A stretch of DNA of 64,000 nucleotides, taken from an uncultured Gammaproteobacteria bacterium (GTDB lineage: Bacteria > Pseudomonadota > Gammaproteobacteria > Pseudomonadales > Porticoccaceae). Both the position numbers and the translations under genes were made by a program. The notes under the pieces were generated by a model. That model was not told the DNA's origin and made no database searches. It saw only the letters and a program-made list of their open reading frames with translations. Below are positions 25,988 through 35,457 of the stretch, piece by piece (positions within the stretch are counted from its first letter, which is position 1; every line of letters begins with the position of its first letter). The stretch is taken from positions 186,001 through 250,000 of the forward strand of contig CAJXQR010000003.1 of assembly GCA_913058345.1 (NCBI GenBank), read 5' to 3'.

Positions 25988-27465
25988 GCACAGTGACGTA
26001 AATACTCCATTAATAAAGGCACAGGACGCCCCGTCGCTCCTTTTGGCCCAGCCGATAACCAGGCCGTGCCGGCGATGTCGAGGTGAGCCCACCGGTAATC
26101 TTTGGTAAAACGCGAGAGAAAGCAGGCGGCGGTAATACTGCCACCACCGGCGCCGCCAATGTTGCCCATATCGGCAAAGTTACTTTTTAGCTGTTGATCG
26201 TATTCATCCCAAAGGGGCATTTGCCAGGCGCGGTCGCCAGAGTTTTGTCCAGCCTTGAGCAAACTTTGCGCCAGTTCGTCGTCGTTACTGTACAGGCCTG
26301 AGGCATGGGACCCAAGAGCGACAATGCAGGCGCCAGTGAGGGTGGCGATATCAATGACTGTGTCGGGTTTGTAGCGCGCAACGTAGGTGAGGGCGTCGCA
26401 AAGTATTAAGCGGCCCTCGGCATCGGTGTTGAGGACTTCAATGGTTTGCCCTGACATGGATGTCACTACGTCACCGGGTTTCGTTGCCTTGCCGCTGGGC
26501 ATGTTCTCGACAGCGGGAATGACACCCACCACATTGATGGGTAGGTCGGCATCGGCGAGCGCCTCCATTACCCCGAGGACACTGGCTGCACCGCACATGT
26601 CGTATTTCATTTCATCCATCTTTGCGCCGGGCTTGAGGCTGATGCCACCGGAGTCGAAGGTGACGCCTTTACCGACTAACACGATGGGCCTGGCTCCTTT
26701 TTTACCGGCCTTGTAATCGAGGGAAATTAAGTGGGCGGGCTCTTCAGTGCCAGCCGTGACTGACAACAATGATCCCATACCCTGTTCAGCCATTTGCTTT
26801 TCCGATAAAACCTGGCAGCTCATGTTTTTGTGCTTGCGGGCTAGAGCGCGGCTATGCTTTGCCAGATAGCTGGGGGTGCAGGTGTTCGCGGCTAAATCGC
26901 CCAGCAAACGGGCCTGATTAACACCAATGCCAACGGAGTGACCGTAAGTGAGGCCGGTCTGCGCAGCATTTTGTGCTTTTTTATCACTGCAAAGCAAAGT
27001 GACTTTTTTCAGTTTGCGTTTGCTGGAGGGTTGCGGTTTGCCGCCGTTGAAGTCATAGCTGGCCTCGACAAATTGTTGCGCCAATTGCTGCGCGGCCCAG
27101 CGTGTATCGTGCTCTTCCAGCTCGACTTCGGTCAGCGTTGTCGCCACAGAGGCAATGGCATCATTTTTCGTTTGTTTGGCGACAGTGCTGGCAATTTTTA
27201 AAAAATCCTTGCTGGAGACAGCTTCAGCACCGGTGCCGACCAGTAACAGGCGCTTGGCATTTATGCCGCTGGGTTCATGCAGCATCAAGGTCGATGCACA
27301 CTTGCCAGTAATATCTTTGCCTTCAAGTCGACGGCTAATGAGCCCGTTGGTGGCTTCGTCGATGGCGGCAGTGGTGGCACTGAGCGGATTGTCTGCGGGG
27401 ACAGCGACAACCAGACAATCGGTTTTCAGTGTGAGTGGATTGGTGGAACGTGCGACAATCTCCAT
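25978..27465 (-). CDS. pepA: Leucyl aminopeptidase PepA
   Basis: A 495-residue M17 metallo-aminopeptidase, which removes N-terminal residues from peptides as a hexamer with two divalent metals. Metal and active-site motifs are VGKGVTFDSGGISLKPG, MKYDMCGAASV and the family signature NTDAEGRL. In E. coli PepA also binds DNA for XerCD recombination and carAB control; whether this one does cannot be read. The ATG at 27465 is chosen because GGGAG lies five bases upstream and the product begins MEIVARS as in the family. An upstream TTG (27492) in frame has no ribosome site. Divergent from lptF, sharing a 150-base promoter region. Confidence 0.95.
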   Translation of the reverse strand: MEIVARSTNPLTLKTDCLVVAVPADNPLSATTAAIDEATNGLISRRLEGKDITGKCASTLMLHEPSGINAKRLLLVGTGAEAVSSKDFLKIASTVAKQTKNDAIASVATTLTEVELEEHDTRWAAQQLAQQFVEASYDFNGGKPQPSSKRKLKKVTLLCSDKKAQNAAQTGLTYGHSVGIGVNQARLLGDLAANTCTPSYLAKHSRALARKHKNMSCQVLSEKQMAEQGMGSLLSVTAGTEEPAHLISLDYKAGKKGARPIVLVGKGVTFDSGGISLKPGAKMDEMKYDMCGAASVLGVMEALADADLPINVVGVIPAVENMPSGKATKPGDVVTSMSGQTIEVLNTDAEGRLILCDALTYVARYKPDTVIDIATLTGACIVALGSHASGLYSNDDELAQSLLKAGQNSGDRAWQMPLWDEYDQQLKSNFADMGNIGGAGGGSITAACFLSRFTKDYRWAHLDIAGTAWLSAGPKGATGRPVPLLMEYLRHCAAA

Positions 27466-27614
27466 GGTGTCTCCCGAGACAACGTTGGTCAAATATTGGA
27501 TAATTCTTTACGGGCCTTAGTGTATGTCATGGCTCTGTAGAGACCAAACGCCTCGGGCTCAAAATGTTGTTTTTTTAACAATCGAATTAACTTAACAAGG
27601 TTGCACCTCTTTCT
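27466..27614. promoter_or_regulatory. Divergent pepA/lptF promoter region
   Basis: This 149-base spacer must carry both promoters, an arrangement conserved in gammaproteobacteria. It contains a short inverted element TTGTT-TTTTT-AACAA near 27565-27585 on the lptF side. No -35/-10 pair could be placed with confidence. Confidence 0.4.
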
Positions 27615-28736
27615 GTGATTATTTTTCGCTATATAGCCCGAGATTTATTCGGTACGACGGTTGCCGTTTGCGCGGTGCTGATGTTGGTTATTATCAGTGG
27701 GCGCTTTGTGAAGTATCTCGCTGAGGCCGCGGCTGGCATGCTCGATGCGAATATTCTCTTCGCAGTGATTGGCTATCGTCTGCCCGGTTTTCTGGAATTG
27801 ATCTTACCTCTGGCTTTTTTCCTTGGTATTTTGCTGGTTTATGGTCGGCTCTATGTCGACAGCGAGATGACGGTGCTCTACGCCTGTGGCATGAGTCCCA
27901 GCAAATTAATTGTTTACACCATGGTCGTTGCTGTTTTTGTGGCGGGGATAGTGGCATGGCTGAGTTTTTCCGTCAGCCCTGGTGGGCTTGCCAAAGCAGA
28001 GGCTTTGTTGAGTGCGCAGAAATCGCGGGGTGAGTTTGAGTCGCTTGAGGGGGGTAAGTTTTATCCCTTGCGTGGTGGCCGTGGCGTGACTTACACCGAA
28101 TCAATTGATGATGATGGCACTATGCACGAAGTGTTTTTATCGCAATCCAGCATTGACAGTAGCGGTGTGCGCCAGGTGGTTGTGCTGGCTGAAAAAGGTC
28201 GTCCGAAACGCGCCGAAGAAAATGGTGAACGCTATCTGGTACTTAGAAATGGTTATCGCATTGAGGGCACACCGGGGCGCGCCGATTTCCAAATTACGGC
28301 TTTTGATGAATACGGTCAGCGTCTGGAGAAGGACAATAAAATTCGTCGCCACCGCGAGAAGGCAGCGATCATGTCGACGGCTGCCCTGCGGGCATCGGAC
28401 CGGCCCGAGCATATTGCTGCCTTGCAATGGCGGTACTCGGTACCTATTTTAGTCCTGGTCGTCTCATTGATGGCGGTGCCCTTGAGCCGGACCAATCCTC
28501 GGCAGGGTCGTTTCGTCAAAGTTTTCCCCGCCGTATTACTGTATATCTCTTATTTAGTCGGCCTCAATGCGGCTCGCGGTGCGCTGGAGGATGGTGAAAT
28601 TTCCGCGACTCTGGGATTGTGGTGGGTGCATGGAGTTTTTCTAATGATTGCTGCAAGCCTGTTACTTTGGGATAGCGGTTGGCGAGGTAAGCGAACGCGC
28701 TCTTCTGTTACGACCGTAGCGGGGACTGGGCAATGA
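27615..28736 (+). CDS. lptF: LPS export ABC transporter permease LptF
   Basis: A 373-residue inner-membrane permease with six predicted helices (three before and three after a large periplasmic beta-jellyroll domain at about residues 125-270). The N-terminus IIFRYIARDLFGTTVAVCA and the helix-2 region RLPGFLELILPLAFFLGILL are typical LptF. With LptG and the ATPase LptB it extracts lipopolysaccharide from the inner membrane. Start is GTG 27615; the ribosome site is weak (AAGG 14 bases upstream). The stop overlaps lptG by four bases (ATGA). Confidence 0.95.
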   Translation: MIIFRYIARDLFGTTVAVCAVLMLVIISGRFVKYLAEAAAGMLDANILFAVIGYRLPGFLELILPLAFFLGILLVYGRLYVDSEMTVLYACGMSPSKLIVYTMVVAVFVAGIVAWLSFSVSPGGLAKAEALLSAQKSRGEFESLEGGKFYPLRGGRGVTYTESIDDDGTMHEVFLSQSSIDSSGVRQVVVLAEKGRPKRAEENGERYLVLRNGYRIEGTPGRADFQITAFDEYGQRLEKDNKIRRHREKAAIMSTAALRASDRPEHIAALQWRYSVPILVLVVSLMAVPLSRTNPRQGRFVKVFPAVLLYISYLVGLNAARGALEDGEISATLGLWWVHGVFLMIAASLLLWDSGWRGKRTRSSVTTVAGTGQ

Positions 28737-29794
28737 GTTATTTATCCCGCTATGTCATGCGCTTTGTTTTTGGCGCTATTATCCTGGTGCTACTGGTGTT
28801 GCTCAGTATTGACGTCATTGCCGCCGTCGTTGATGGTCTCGGCGATGTACGTAATGATTATCAGTTTGTTGATGTTCTCTACAACGTTTGGTTGACGTTG
28901 CCAGCACGAATTTATCGCAATATTGCTTTTGCTTCATTAATTGGTTGTTTGATTGGCCTCGGTATTTTAGCGGGCAATAGTGAACTCGTCATTATGCGTG
29001 CTGCAGGTGTTTCTCTACTGCGGATTACCGGTTTTGTCTTACGTCCTGTTTTATTGGTGATAGTCGCTGGTGTGTTGCTGGGCGAGTTTGTCGTGCCCTA
29101 TACCGACCAGCTGGCTGAAAGTCGCCGCATGATATTGCGGGGTGAAAAGGAGACCTTATCTGCCACTAGTGGGGTTTGGAACCGTGAGGGTAATGAGTTT
29201 ATTCATTTTAACGGGGTCTATCCGAACGGTAAGTTGTTTGGTGTCACCCGCTATCGCTTTAGTGAAGAGCGCGAAATAGAAGAAGTCAGCTTTGCCGCAC
29301 GGGCCTCTTTCTTTAAGGACTACTGGCTTGAAGAAGAGGGGGTTGTTAGTCATTTTGAAGAGGGGCGTATACAAACCAGCGAGTTTTTAACCCGGCGCTG
29401 GGATACGCCTTTGTCGCCTGATTTACTCACCTTAATGGTTATGCCAGCAGACTCTCTATCAATGGGTAGTTTGCTCAGCTATGCCCAATATCTCGATGAG
29501 CAGGAACAGCAGTCGTCGAAATACTGGCTGGCTTTTTGGAGCAAGGCATTACAACCGCTCTCTGTACTCAGTCTGGTATTAATTGCCACTTCTTTTGTGT
29601 TTGGCCCGCTGCGAGATGCCACCATGGGCTTTAAAATCTTTGCGGGGGTGATTGCTGGTATCGCCTTTCAAACCAGTCAGCAATTACTTGGACCCTCCAG
29701 TGTGGTGTTTGGCTTTTCACCGTTTTGGGCGGTATGTATTCCGACACTGGTGTGTATTGCTGTTGGACTGATTTTATTGCGCAGAGCGGCTTAG
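28733..29794 (+). CDS. lptG: LPS export ABC transporter permease LptG
   Basis: A 353-residue partner of LptF with the same six-helix plus periplasmic-domain layout. It has SYLSRYVMRFVFGAI at the N-terminus, RAAGVSLLRITGFVLRP in the coupling-helix region and WSKALQPLSVLSLVLIATSF before the last two helices. It forms the LptB2FG complex that feeds LPS into the periplasmic bridge. It is translationally coupled to lptF through ATGA. The gene ends before a 520-base stretch without a confident gene. Confidence 0.95.
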   Translation: MSYLSRYVMRFVFGAIILVLLVLLSIDVIAAVVDGLGDVRNDYQFVDVLYNVWLTLPARIYRNIAFASLIGCLIGLGILAGNSELVIMRAAGVSLLRITGFVLRPVLLVIVAGVLLGEFVVPYTDQLAESRRMILRGEKETLSATSGVWNREGNEFIHFNGVYPNGKLFGVTRYRFSEEREIEEVSFAARASFFKDYWLEEEGVVSHFEEGRIQTSEFLTRRWDTPLSPDLLTLMVMPADSLSMGSLLSYAQYLDEQEQQSSKYWLAFWSKALQPLSVLSLVLIATSFVFGPLRDATMGFKIFAGVIAGIAFQTSQQLLGPSSVVFGFSPFWAVCIPTLVCIAVGLILLRRAA

Positions 29795-30315
29795 CTAGCC
29801 ACTGGTCAATTAGTTTTCTTGCTATTAGAGCCTGAAAACAAGCACCTATTCGCGCCATTAAATGACTAGTTCTTTGTCCACCTTAGGTTTGTTATCTGCC
29901 CGCGGGTGTAGCCCTGTGTAAAGTCGGTATTGCATGCCGATCATGGGGCTGGCAAACCTGGCCGGCAAGTGGAATCTGTCGGTGTTTTTGCAATCCTTCG
30001 GCAAATCTCTTCTGCTCAATGAGGTGTGTTGAATTGGCCTGAAATCAATACTGTTACACTTAGTTAGAACATTTCTCAATCAATTACCCTAGCCAGTGCC
30101 GCCCAGCCAGTATTTCCTCTCTGTCAGTCCTGTTATGTCGGGGCGAATATGTTGCATTCGTCCTCGTTATTCTCTCTCGTTACCCCGTTGCCTCGTGAGT
30201 ATTTTAGGCAATTTTTGTCAACTTAAAGCAAGTATTTTTAACCGTTTTGGAGGATGATAATTTCGCAAAACATATGATAGTCTTGTCAAATACAGTGATG
30301 TAATGGAGAAAGCAA
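29795..30315. other. Intergenic stretch between lptG and the PPC-repeat gene
   Basis: This stretch of 521 bases has no supported gene. A minus-strand frame of 73 codons (29858-30079) lacks a good ribosome site and family features. The last 15 bases hold the GGAG ribosome site of the next gene. No terminator for lptG was found. Confidence 0.4.
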
Positions 30316-32781
30316 ATGGAATTTAAAGCTACTTTTGATGCTAATACAGACTCAGACTGGTTTTCTGTCCAGTTATTTTCTGGTGTGACCTACCATATTT
30401 CATTATCCCCAGATGAAAGCACAGGTCACTTCTACATCACAGCGAGCTCAGAGACTGATTCTGAGTTTGCAATCGACAGTCATAATCGCCGCACAGAGTC
30501 GGATTCTTCTGGAACTGATTTAGTATTCACGCCCTTAACTGACGGTGTATTCTATATTGATGTGGGGCACTCAGATAAGGTGTTGGGCACCTCCGGTAGC
30601 ACCAGTTTGCCAACCATTTATGAGCTGGATTTACTCGCAGCTCTGGACCCTGCTGCGGTACAGCTACTGCTGGCACAGTTAGGTTTTGATAGCTTAGACA
30701 ATTTGAAAGATTTTATAGGGAGTTCGAATACATCTGGATCAACGTGGCCGTTGAATTACGGCATTTCGGTCAAATCTATTGTTGATGATTATGCTGACAA
30801 TGTGGCTACTACAGGTAGGATATCGAGTGGTAGTAGTGTCCAGGGGCGTATCGATGCTACTCACGACTCCGACTGGTTTAAGGCCGAACTGTCAGCGGGA
30901 GTAACTTATGAATTTACTCTTGAATCCTCAGATTTAAAATCTTTAAATTTGAGCGGTTTTGATGTTGGTAAGAACCGGATAGAAATGTCAGATTTTAACC
31001 CTCTGGGCACTTCGACACTGGTAGTCACACCCGATGTAAGCGGTACTTTTATTATTGACGTAGACGCTGCGCAATCAAATGGCGCGGGGGGGACTTATAC
31101 GTTGTCGCTTAATAGCATCCACGATGACTTTGCTGATACCCGCGCGACTACAGGTGATATTGCTGTCGGCGGTTCGGTCAGCGGCACTTTAAACGCACCT
31201 GATGATGCGGATGTCTTCAAAACTGTGTTGGCAGCAAATACCACCTATCAAATAAGCTCAACTGTGGCGGATAGTACATTGGCACTTATGTTGGGGATGA
31301 ATTCTGATGATAGTAATGGTTTGTCGATTGCTGGTTTTGAACGCTTCGATTTTGGAGCTAATAAAAGTATAACTTTTTCAACCCTCAATGGTGGCGACTA
31401 CTTTATTCGCATGGAGCAGCTAGCAGCGGGTAGTAAAAGCACCGCGGAGGGTATACCTTTTTCAGCGGTCAATTATGATATCAGTGTGTCTGCTGTAGTT
31501 GATGACTATTATGATACGGTCAATACAAGCGGTGTTGTTAGTGTTGGCAGTAGTGCCGCTGGGGTATTGGAGGTTGAGAACGACAATGACTGGTTTAAAG
31601 CGAATTTAAGCGCCGGTACTACCTACCAGGCGAAAGTCGTTGGCGCCAATCCTGGTGGACAATTTGGGCTGCAAGCGTTGAGCGATAACAGCCCGCACCC
31701 TTTAATTGATTCTGTTGGTCGTTTTGAAGGCACAGGGGGTGTTGAGTCACAGCTGGTATTTACACCACGCCAAAGCGGTGATTTTTATTTTGATGTGTCT
31801 TCCTTTAATGATTTAACGGGAGCCTATTCTCTTGAGTTATCTATTATAGATGATGATTATGCTGATACCGTTGCTACTCAGGGTCTAGTGAGTGTCGGTA
31901 GTTCGCTATCTGGAAAAATTGATGCCGTAGGTGATAAAGACTGGATTGCTGTTGATTTACAAAGCGACATCACCTATCAGATTAAACTGTCTTCTACTGG
32001 CGCTCAGTCTCTATATCTTTATTCCGTTGAAGACAGTGAATACTCTGCTGTTGCGGAGGCAGATGAAGCACGGCTTGAATTGTCTAATTATCCTGAAATT
32101 GTATTCACTCCAAATGATGATGCTCGTTATTACATCGAGGTTAGAGACTCTTCTTCAACAATTACAGACTACACCGTATCGGTTGCTGCGATAGAGGATG
32201 ATTATCCTGATCATGATCAATCAACAGCTGTTCTGGTGGTCGACACGTCAGGTGGTGGAACAGTCACCCCCCCATCGATCAATTTAACAAAAACACAAGT
32301 TTCAGAACTTTACGTTGCTATATTTAACCGGGCCTCGGAGGGTAGCGGCAATCAATACTGGCAAGGCACAGGTATGTCAGTCGAAGATACGGCAACGACT
32401 ATGCTGGCAACGGCTGATGCGCAGGCGTACTTTGGTGGTAGCCTGGACTCTGACAGGGCTTTTATTGAGCATATCTACTTAAACACACTGAATAAAACGC
32501 CAGCTGATGATGCAGCTGGGATTGATTATTGGTTAGGTACCTTAGCCAATGGCGATTCACGAGGGCATGTGATTTCTGCACTGGTCTCTGCTGCTCAACA
32601 ACCAGAAAATGCAGGGGCAGCGCAAGATTTGTTTAATGAGCGCCTTGCTATCTCAAATTATGCGGCTGATAAGCTGACTGACGCGCCAGATAATTATGGT
32701 GTTGTGCTTGGCTTTAATGATGATTTAAATGGTTTGACATTAGTTGGTGGTGCATCCGCGATTATTGATTCCCTGCTGTAG
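30316..32781 (+). CDS. PPC-like beta-sandwich repeat protein with C-terminal DUF4214
   Basis: An 821-residue repetitive protein. Units of about 115-125 residues start with a DDYAD-type motif at residues 156, 269, 395, 512 and 627 and continue with V-G-S-S, D-x-D-W-F and Y-x-I strands, as in bacterial pre-peptidase C-terminal (PPC) domains. The first unit lacks its opening strands, since the protein begins within it (EFKATFDANTDSDWF). The unit at 627 breaks off after 20 residues. A short Thr/Pro linker follows, then DUF4214 from about 656 (SELYVAIFNRASEGS, then YLNTLNKTPADDAAGIDYW). There is no Sec signal peptide, although the ATG has GGAG nine bases upstream. DUF4214 is common in large secreted and S-layer-type proteins, so type I or other leaderless export is possible. 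Function unknown. Confidence 0.75.
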   Translation: MEFKATFDANTDSDWFSVQLFSGVTYHISLSPDESTGHFYITASSETDSEFAIDSHNRRTESDSSGTDLVFTPLTDGVFYIDVGHSDKVLGTSGSTSLPTIYELDLLAALDPAAVQLLLAQLGFDSLDNLKDFIGSSNTSGSTWPLNYGISVKSIVDDYADNVATTGRISSGSSVQGRIDATHDSDWFKAELSAGVTYEFTLESSDLKSLNLSGFDVGKNRIEMSDFNPLGTSTLVVTPDVSGTFIIDVDAAQSNGAGGTYTLSLNSIHDDFADTRATTGDIAVGGSVSGTLNAPDDADVFKTVLAANTTYQISSTVADSTLALMLGMNSDDSNGLSIAGFERFDFGANKSITFSTLNGGDYFIRMEQLAAGSKSTAEGIPFSAVNYDISVSAVVDDYYDTVNTSGVVSVGSSAAGVLEVENDNDWFKANLSAGTTYQAKVVGANPGGQFGLQALSDNSPHPLIDSVGRFEGTGGVESQLVFTPRQSGDFYFDVSSFNDLTGAYSLELSIIDDDYADTVATQGLVSVGSSLSGKIDAVGDKDWIAVDLQSDITYQIKLSSTGAQSLYLYSVEDSEYSAVAEADEARLELSNYPEIVFTPNDDARYYIEVRDSSSTITDYTVSVAAIEDDYPDHDQSTAVLVVDTSGGGTVTPPSINLTKTQVSELYVAIFNRASEGSGNQYWQGTGMSVEDTATTMLATADAQAYFGGSLDSDRAFIEHIYLNTLNKTPADDAAGIDYWLGTLANGDSRGHVISALVSAAQQPENAGAAQDLFNERLAISNYAADKLTDAPDNYGVVLGFNDDLNGLTLVGGASAIIDSLL

Positions 32782-32898
32782 AAGGGTGTTTAATTAATGA
32801 GTTTACATGTGATTGAAAACAGGGCTTATGTTGTATGTCGGGTTTTGGCGCCTTGCGAGTGTTCAATCATTTTTATGTTTTAGCCGTATGAATGTGAG

Positions 32899-33459
32899 CT
32901 ATTTAGCTTTTGGTAAAACTACCACCCGCGTCTGGCTCCAGATATCGTGTAGGCAGTGGCCATCGCGGTTGAAGAGGCAATAAATATAAGAAAGCCCGCC
33001 ACACAAGAGGATTGGTGGTGCTATCAGACAGCGTATCCAGCATTGTCGCCAGCTGGCAAATGGACTGGTGCCGGGTAAGGATTTATCAAGTTGTTCTAGA
33101 CAGATATGCCAGGTTTTCATGCCGAGGGTTTGTCCAGTACGCCGCCAGCACCAACTGTAAAATAGTGCGAGACAAAACCACCAGCCAAAGAGGAAGAGAT
33201 AGCGCAGAGGGCCTTTGTATTCGAGCCGTGTTGTTTCCTGCCCGTCTATTAATATTTGCGTCGCCGCTTCGCCATGGGTGAAGACTTGAATCACAAAGAA
33301 GACCGCAGCATAAGCGAGGCTGATGGCGGCCAGTAAAAAAAGATCGTAGACCAATGCGGCAATGCGCCGAAGGGGTCTAGCAACAGGAAGAGCAAGGGGC
33401 GGTGTAATGGGTGGTGTCTCGGGGGCGGCGCTATCTGGCTTTGGGGGTGTGGTGGACAA
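32899..33459 (-). CDS. RDD family membrane protein
   Basis: A 186-residue RDD-domain protein. After a Pro-rich cytoplasmic start come PLRRIAALVYDLFLLAA (the R and D of the family), a helix ending FFVIQVF, another at about 85-103, and the region RRTGQTLGMKTW. The last helix and HDIWSQTRVVV end the family pattern. RDD proteins are small inner-membrane proteins of mostly unknown function, sometimes linked to ion transport. Start is TTG 33459 with GGGAG six bases upstream. RDD genes often lie near lptFG in gammaproteobacteria, as here. Confidence 0.85.
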   Translation of the reverse strand: MSTTPPKPDSAAPETPPITPPLALPVARPLRRIAALVYDLFLLAAISLAYAAVFFVIQVFTHGEAATQILIDGQETTRLEYKGPLRYLFLFGWWFCLALFYSWCWRRTGQTLGMKTWHICLEQLDKSLPGTSPFASWRQCWIRCLIAPPILLCGGLSYIYCLFNRDGHCLHDIWSQTRVVVLPKAK

Positions 33460-33641
33460 GAGTGGCTCCCTGTGGTGAATGTAGAAAACGAGATGACATC
33501 GCGCATAACTCGGGCACCAATTATAGGGGCTTTGTTAGCGTTGCGCATTGACCTGTGTTGAGGGCCGCTTGCTAAGTTGGCTTATGCTGTAATAATGGTG
33601 TCAATCGAATGCTATTGCTTTGTGCTTGGGGAGAACGACGT

Positions 33642-33917
33642 TTGTCGACGATTACTATACAACGCTCACATCAGCTGCCGCTGGATGAGGTTAAACAAAA
33701 AGCCGAACAGTTGGCACAGAACTTAATTCGGCGTATTGGTGGTAAGTACCGTTGGCAAGGTGACACGGTGCACTACACGTATAGTGGCGTAAAGGCGCGC
33801 ATCGATTGTGAAGAGAGTGATGTTCTGATCGACATTAAATTGAATTTTGTGGCGTCTATTTTCCGGGGCACCATTGAGGAAGAAGTGCGAGAAACGCTCG
33901 ATAAGCATTTGGTTTGA
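33642..33917 (+). CDS. Polyhydroxyalkanoic acid system family protein (PHA_gran_rgn)
   Basis: A 91-residue small protein with the pattern of the PHA granule-region family: IQRSHQLPLDEVKQKAEQLA, then GGKYRWQGDTVHYTYSGVKA and a final helix EEEVRETLDKHL. Members are often encoded near polyhydroxyalkanoate genes, but none is in this window and the role is unclear. TTG 33642 is chosen because GGGGAG lies eight bases upstream. An in-frame ATG at 33609 would add eleven residues without a ribosome site. Confidence 0.7.
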   Translation: MSTITIQRSHQLPLDEVKQKAEQLAQNLIRRIGGKYRWQGDTVHYTYSGVKARIDCEESDVLIDIKLNFVASIFRGTIEEEVRETLDKHLV

Positions 33918-34127
33918 TAGGTCTATATTTTCTCTGCATTATCTGGTTTTGCCATTAAAGCCGGTCTCACTGTTAAGAACCATTCCTCTGCCAAAAAAAA
34001 TGCTGCCTAAGAAAGTCGCTGTCAAAGAAAGGTCTGCTGTAACCGCCGGTCACGTAGGGGTCTTCTCTCAAGACAAGCTATTAGTAAGCGGTGGATTTTA
34101 TAGGCTTTAGCTAGCTCTGTGCTTCAG

Positions 34128-35306
34128 TCACGACTCTCGCAGGCCGCGAATAAAACTATGGTCGAGATGCTGGATGTCGGGGCGCCCCGATAAAATCATA
34201 TCCCGCTCGATTTCATCCTTCAGTAAAGCTAAGACGCGTTCAACTCCAGCCTGGCCACCCGCGGCAAGCGCGTAGAGGTAGGGGCGGCCCATCATGCAGG
34301 CCTTGGCTCCCATGGCCAGCGCTTTTAGGACATGGCTGCCGCGTCGCACACCGCCGTCGAGAATAATTTCTAGTTTATCGCCCATGGCGTCGGCAATCTC
34401 GGCAACGAGATCAATGGGTGCTGCGACGGTGTCGAGCTGACGACCACCATGGTTGGAGATAATCACTGCACTGGCGCCGATATCAGCGGCGCGGCGGGCA
34501 TCTTCGATAGAGAGAATACCTTTAATAGCGAAAGGCCCTTGCCAGCGGGCGGCGACTTTTTCAGCGTAGGCCCAGTTAAGGGCGCGATCGAATTGTTCAT
34601 TAATGTATTTGCCCAGGGAGCTGACTTGAGAACTCCCTTCGGCAATGTGGTGGCTGAGGTTGGCCATTTCTAGCGCCGGAGTTGTCAAATAGTGGTAACA
34701 CCAGGCGGGGTGCAGGACAAAACTGGCGAGGCTTTGCAGAGTTAAACGCGGGGGGATTGTCATGCCGGTGCGCAGGTCACGTTCGCGATTGCCCTGTACT
34801 ACGGTGTCGACGGTCAGGCAGAGGGCGTCGTATTTGGCGGCGCGACAGCGCTCAATTAATTCTTCATTAATGGCGTTGTCACGGAGCACGTAGAGTTGGA
34901 ACATCTTCGGCCCGCTGGTTGCCGCAGCAACATCTTCAATCGTCGTGGTCGCGACCGTCGACAGTGAATACAGAGTGCCAGATTGTGCCGCAGCGCGAGC
35001 CACTGCGCGCTCACCTTCATGGTGGAAAAAGCGAGTCATTCCTGTCGGTGATATCAATACTGGCCAGTCGAGTTCACAGCCCAGTACCTTCGTTTTCATG
35101 TTGATGGTGGTGACATCTTCAAGGCAGCGGGGCGCTATTTGATATTTATTAAAAGCCTGGGTGTTATTAATGCGAGTCAATTCGTCATCAGCGCCACCAT
35201 CAATGTAATGAAACAGTGGGGCGGGTAGTTGACGTTTGGCTTGCCGACGAAAATCGTCGAGATTAAAGCAACGCTGGATAGATGACGGACTTGGAAAGAG
35301 TGGCAT
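34128..35306 (-). CDS. FMN-dependent alpha-hydroxy-acid oxidase/dehydrogenase (LldD-like)
   Basis: A 392-residue TIM-barrel flavoenzyme oxidising a 2-hydroxy acid, most often L-lactate. The active-site signature is SNHGGRQLD, with the proton-abstracting His286. Other family elements are LFHYIDGGADDE, ISPTGMTRFFHHEGE and the FMN phosphate-site region LDGGVRRGSHVLKALAMGA. It has no signal peptide. The length is close to E. coli LldD (396), but it lacks lld neighbours (permease, regulator), so the substrate may be lactate, glycolate, mandelate or another hydroxy acid. It is a single gene reading away from the amidohydrolase, which ends 150 bases upstream of it. Confidence 0.85.
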   Translation of the reverse strand: MPLFPSPSSIQRCFNLDDFRRQAKRQLPAPLFHYIDGGADDELTRINNTQAFNKYQIAPRCLEDVTTINMKTKVLGCELDWPVLISPTGMTRFFHHEGERAVARAAAQSGTLYSLSTVATTTIEDVAAATSGPKMFQLYVLRDNAINEELIERCRAAKYDALCLTVDTVVQGNRERDLRTGMTIPPRLTLQSLASFVLHPAWCYHYLTTPALEMANLSHHIAEGSSQVSSLGKYINEQFDRALNWAYAEKVAARWQGPFAIKGILSIEDARRAADIGASAVIISNHGGRQLDTVAAPIDLVAEIADAMGDKLEIILDGGVRRGSHVLKALAMGAKACMMGRPYLYALAAGGQAGVERVLALLKDEIERDMILSGRPDIQHLDHSFIRGLRES

Positions 35307-35399
35307 TGTTTTATTTTAGCGGAAATAAGAACGGGCCTTCTATAAGGACAGACCATTTATTAGGGGCAGGTTTTTCTATCCGGTGTTTGCCTGTAGCCG

Positions 35400-35436
35400 A
35401 AAAACAACAAGCCCACAGCGAAGAGCGGGCTTGTTG
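35400..35436 (-). terminator. Intrinsic terminator of the amidohydrolase gene
   Basis: A ten-base perfect stem (CAACAAGCCC / GGGCTTGTTG) with a twelve-base loop is followed on the minus strand by TTTTT, about 20 bases after the stop codon. Confidence 0.75.
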
Positions 35437-35457
35437 GAGGCTTGTGAACATGAGCAC

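Noticed and set aside
29858-30079. 73-codon minus-strand ORF after lptG
   Set aside because: There is no ribosome site or recognisable motif; listed only as part of the gap.
30316-32781. CRISPR-like or DNA tandem repeat in the PPC-repeat gene
   Set aside because: The repetition is at protein level with diverged DNA; there are no regular spacers or identical repeats.
33847-34110. 87-codon ORF after the PHA-family gene
   Set aside because: It overlaps the real gene in another frame and has no start signal of its own.
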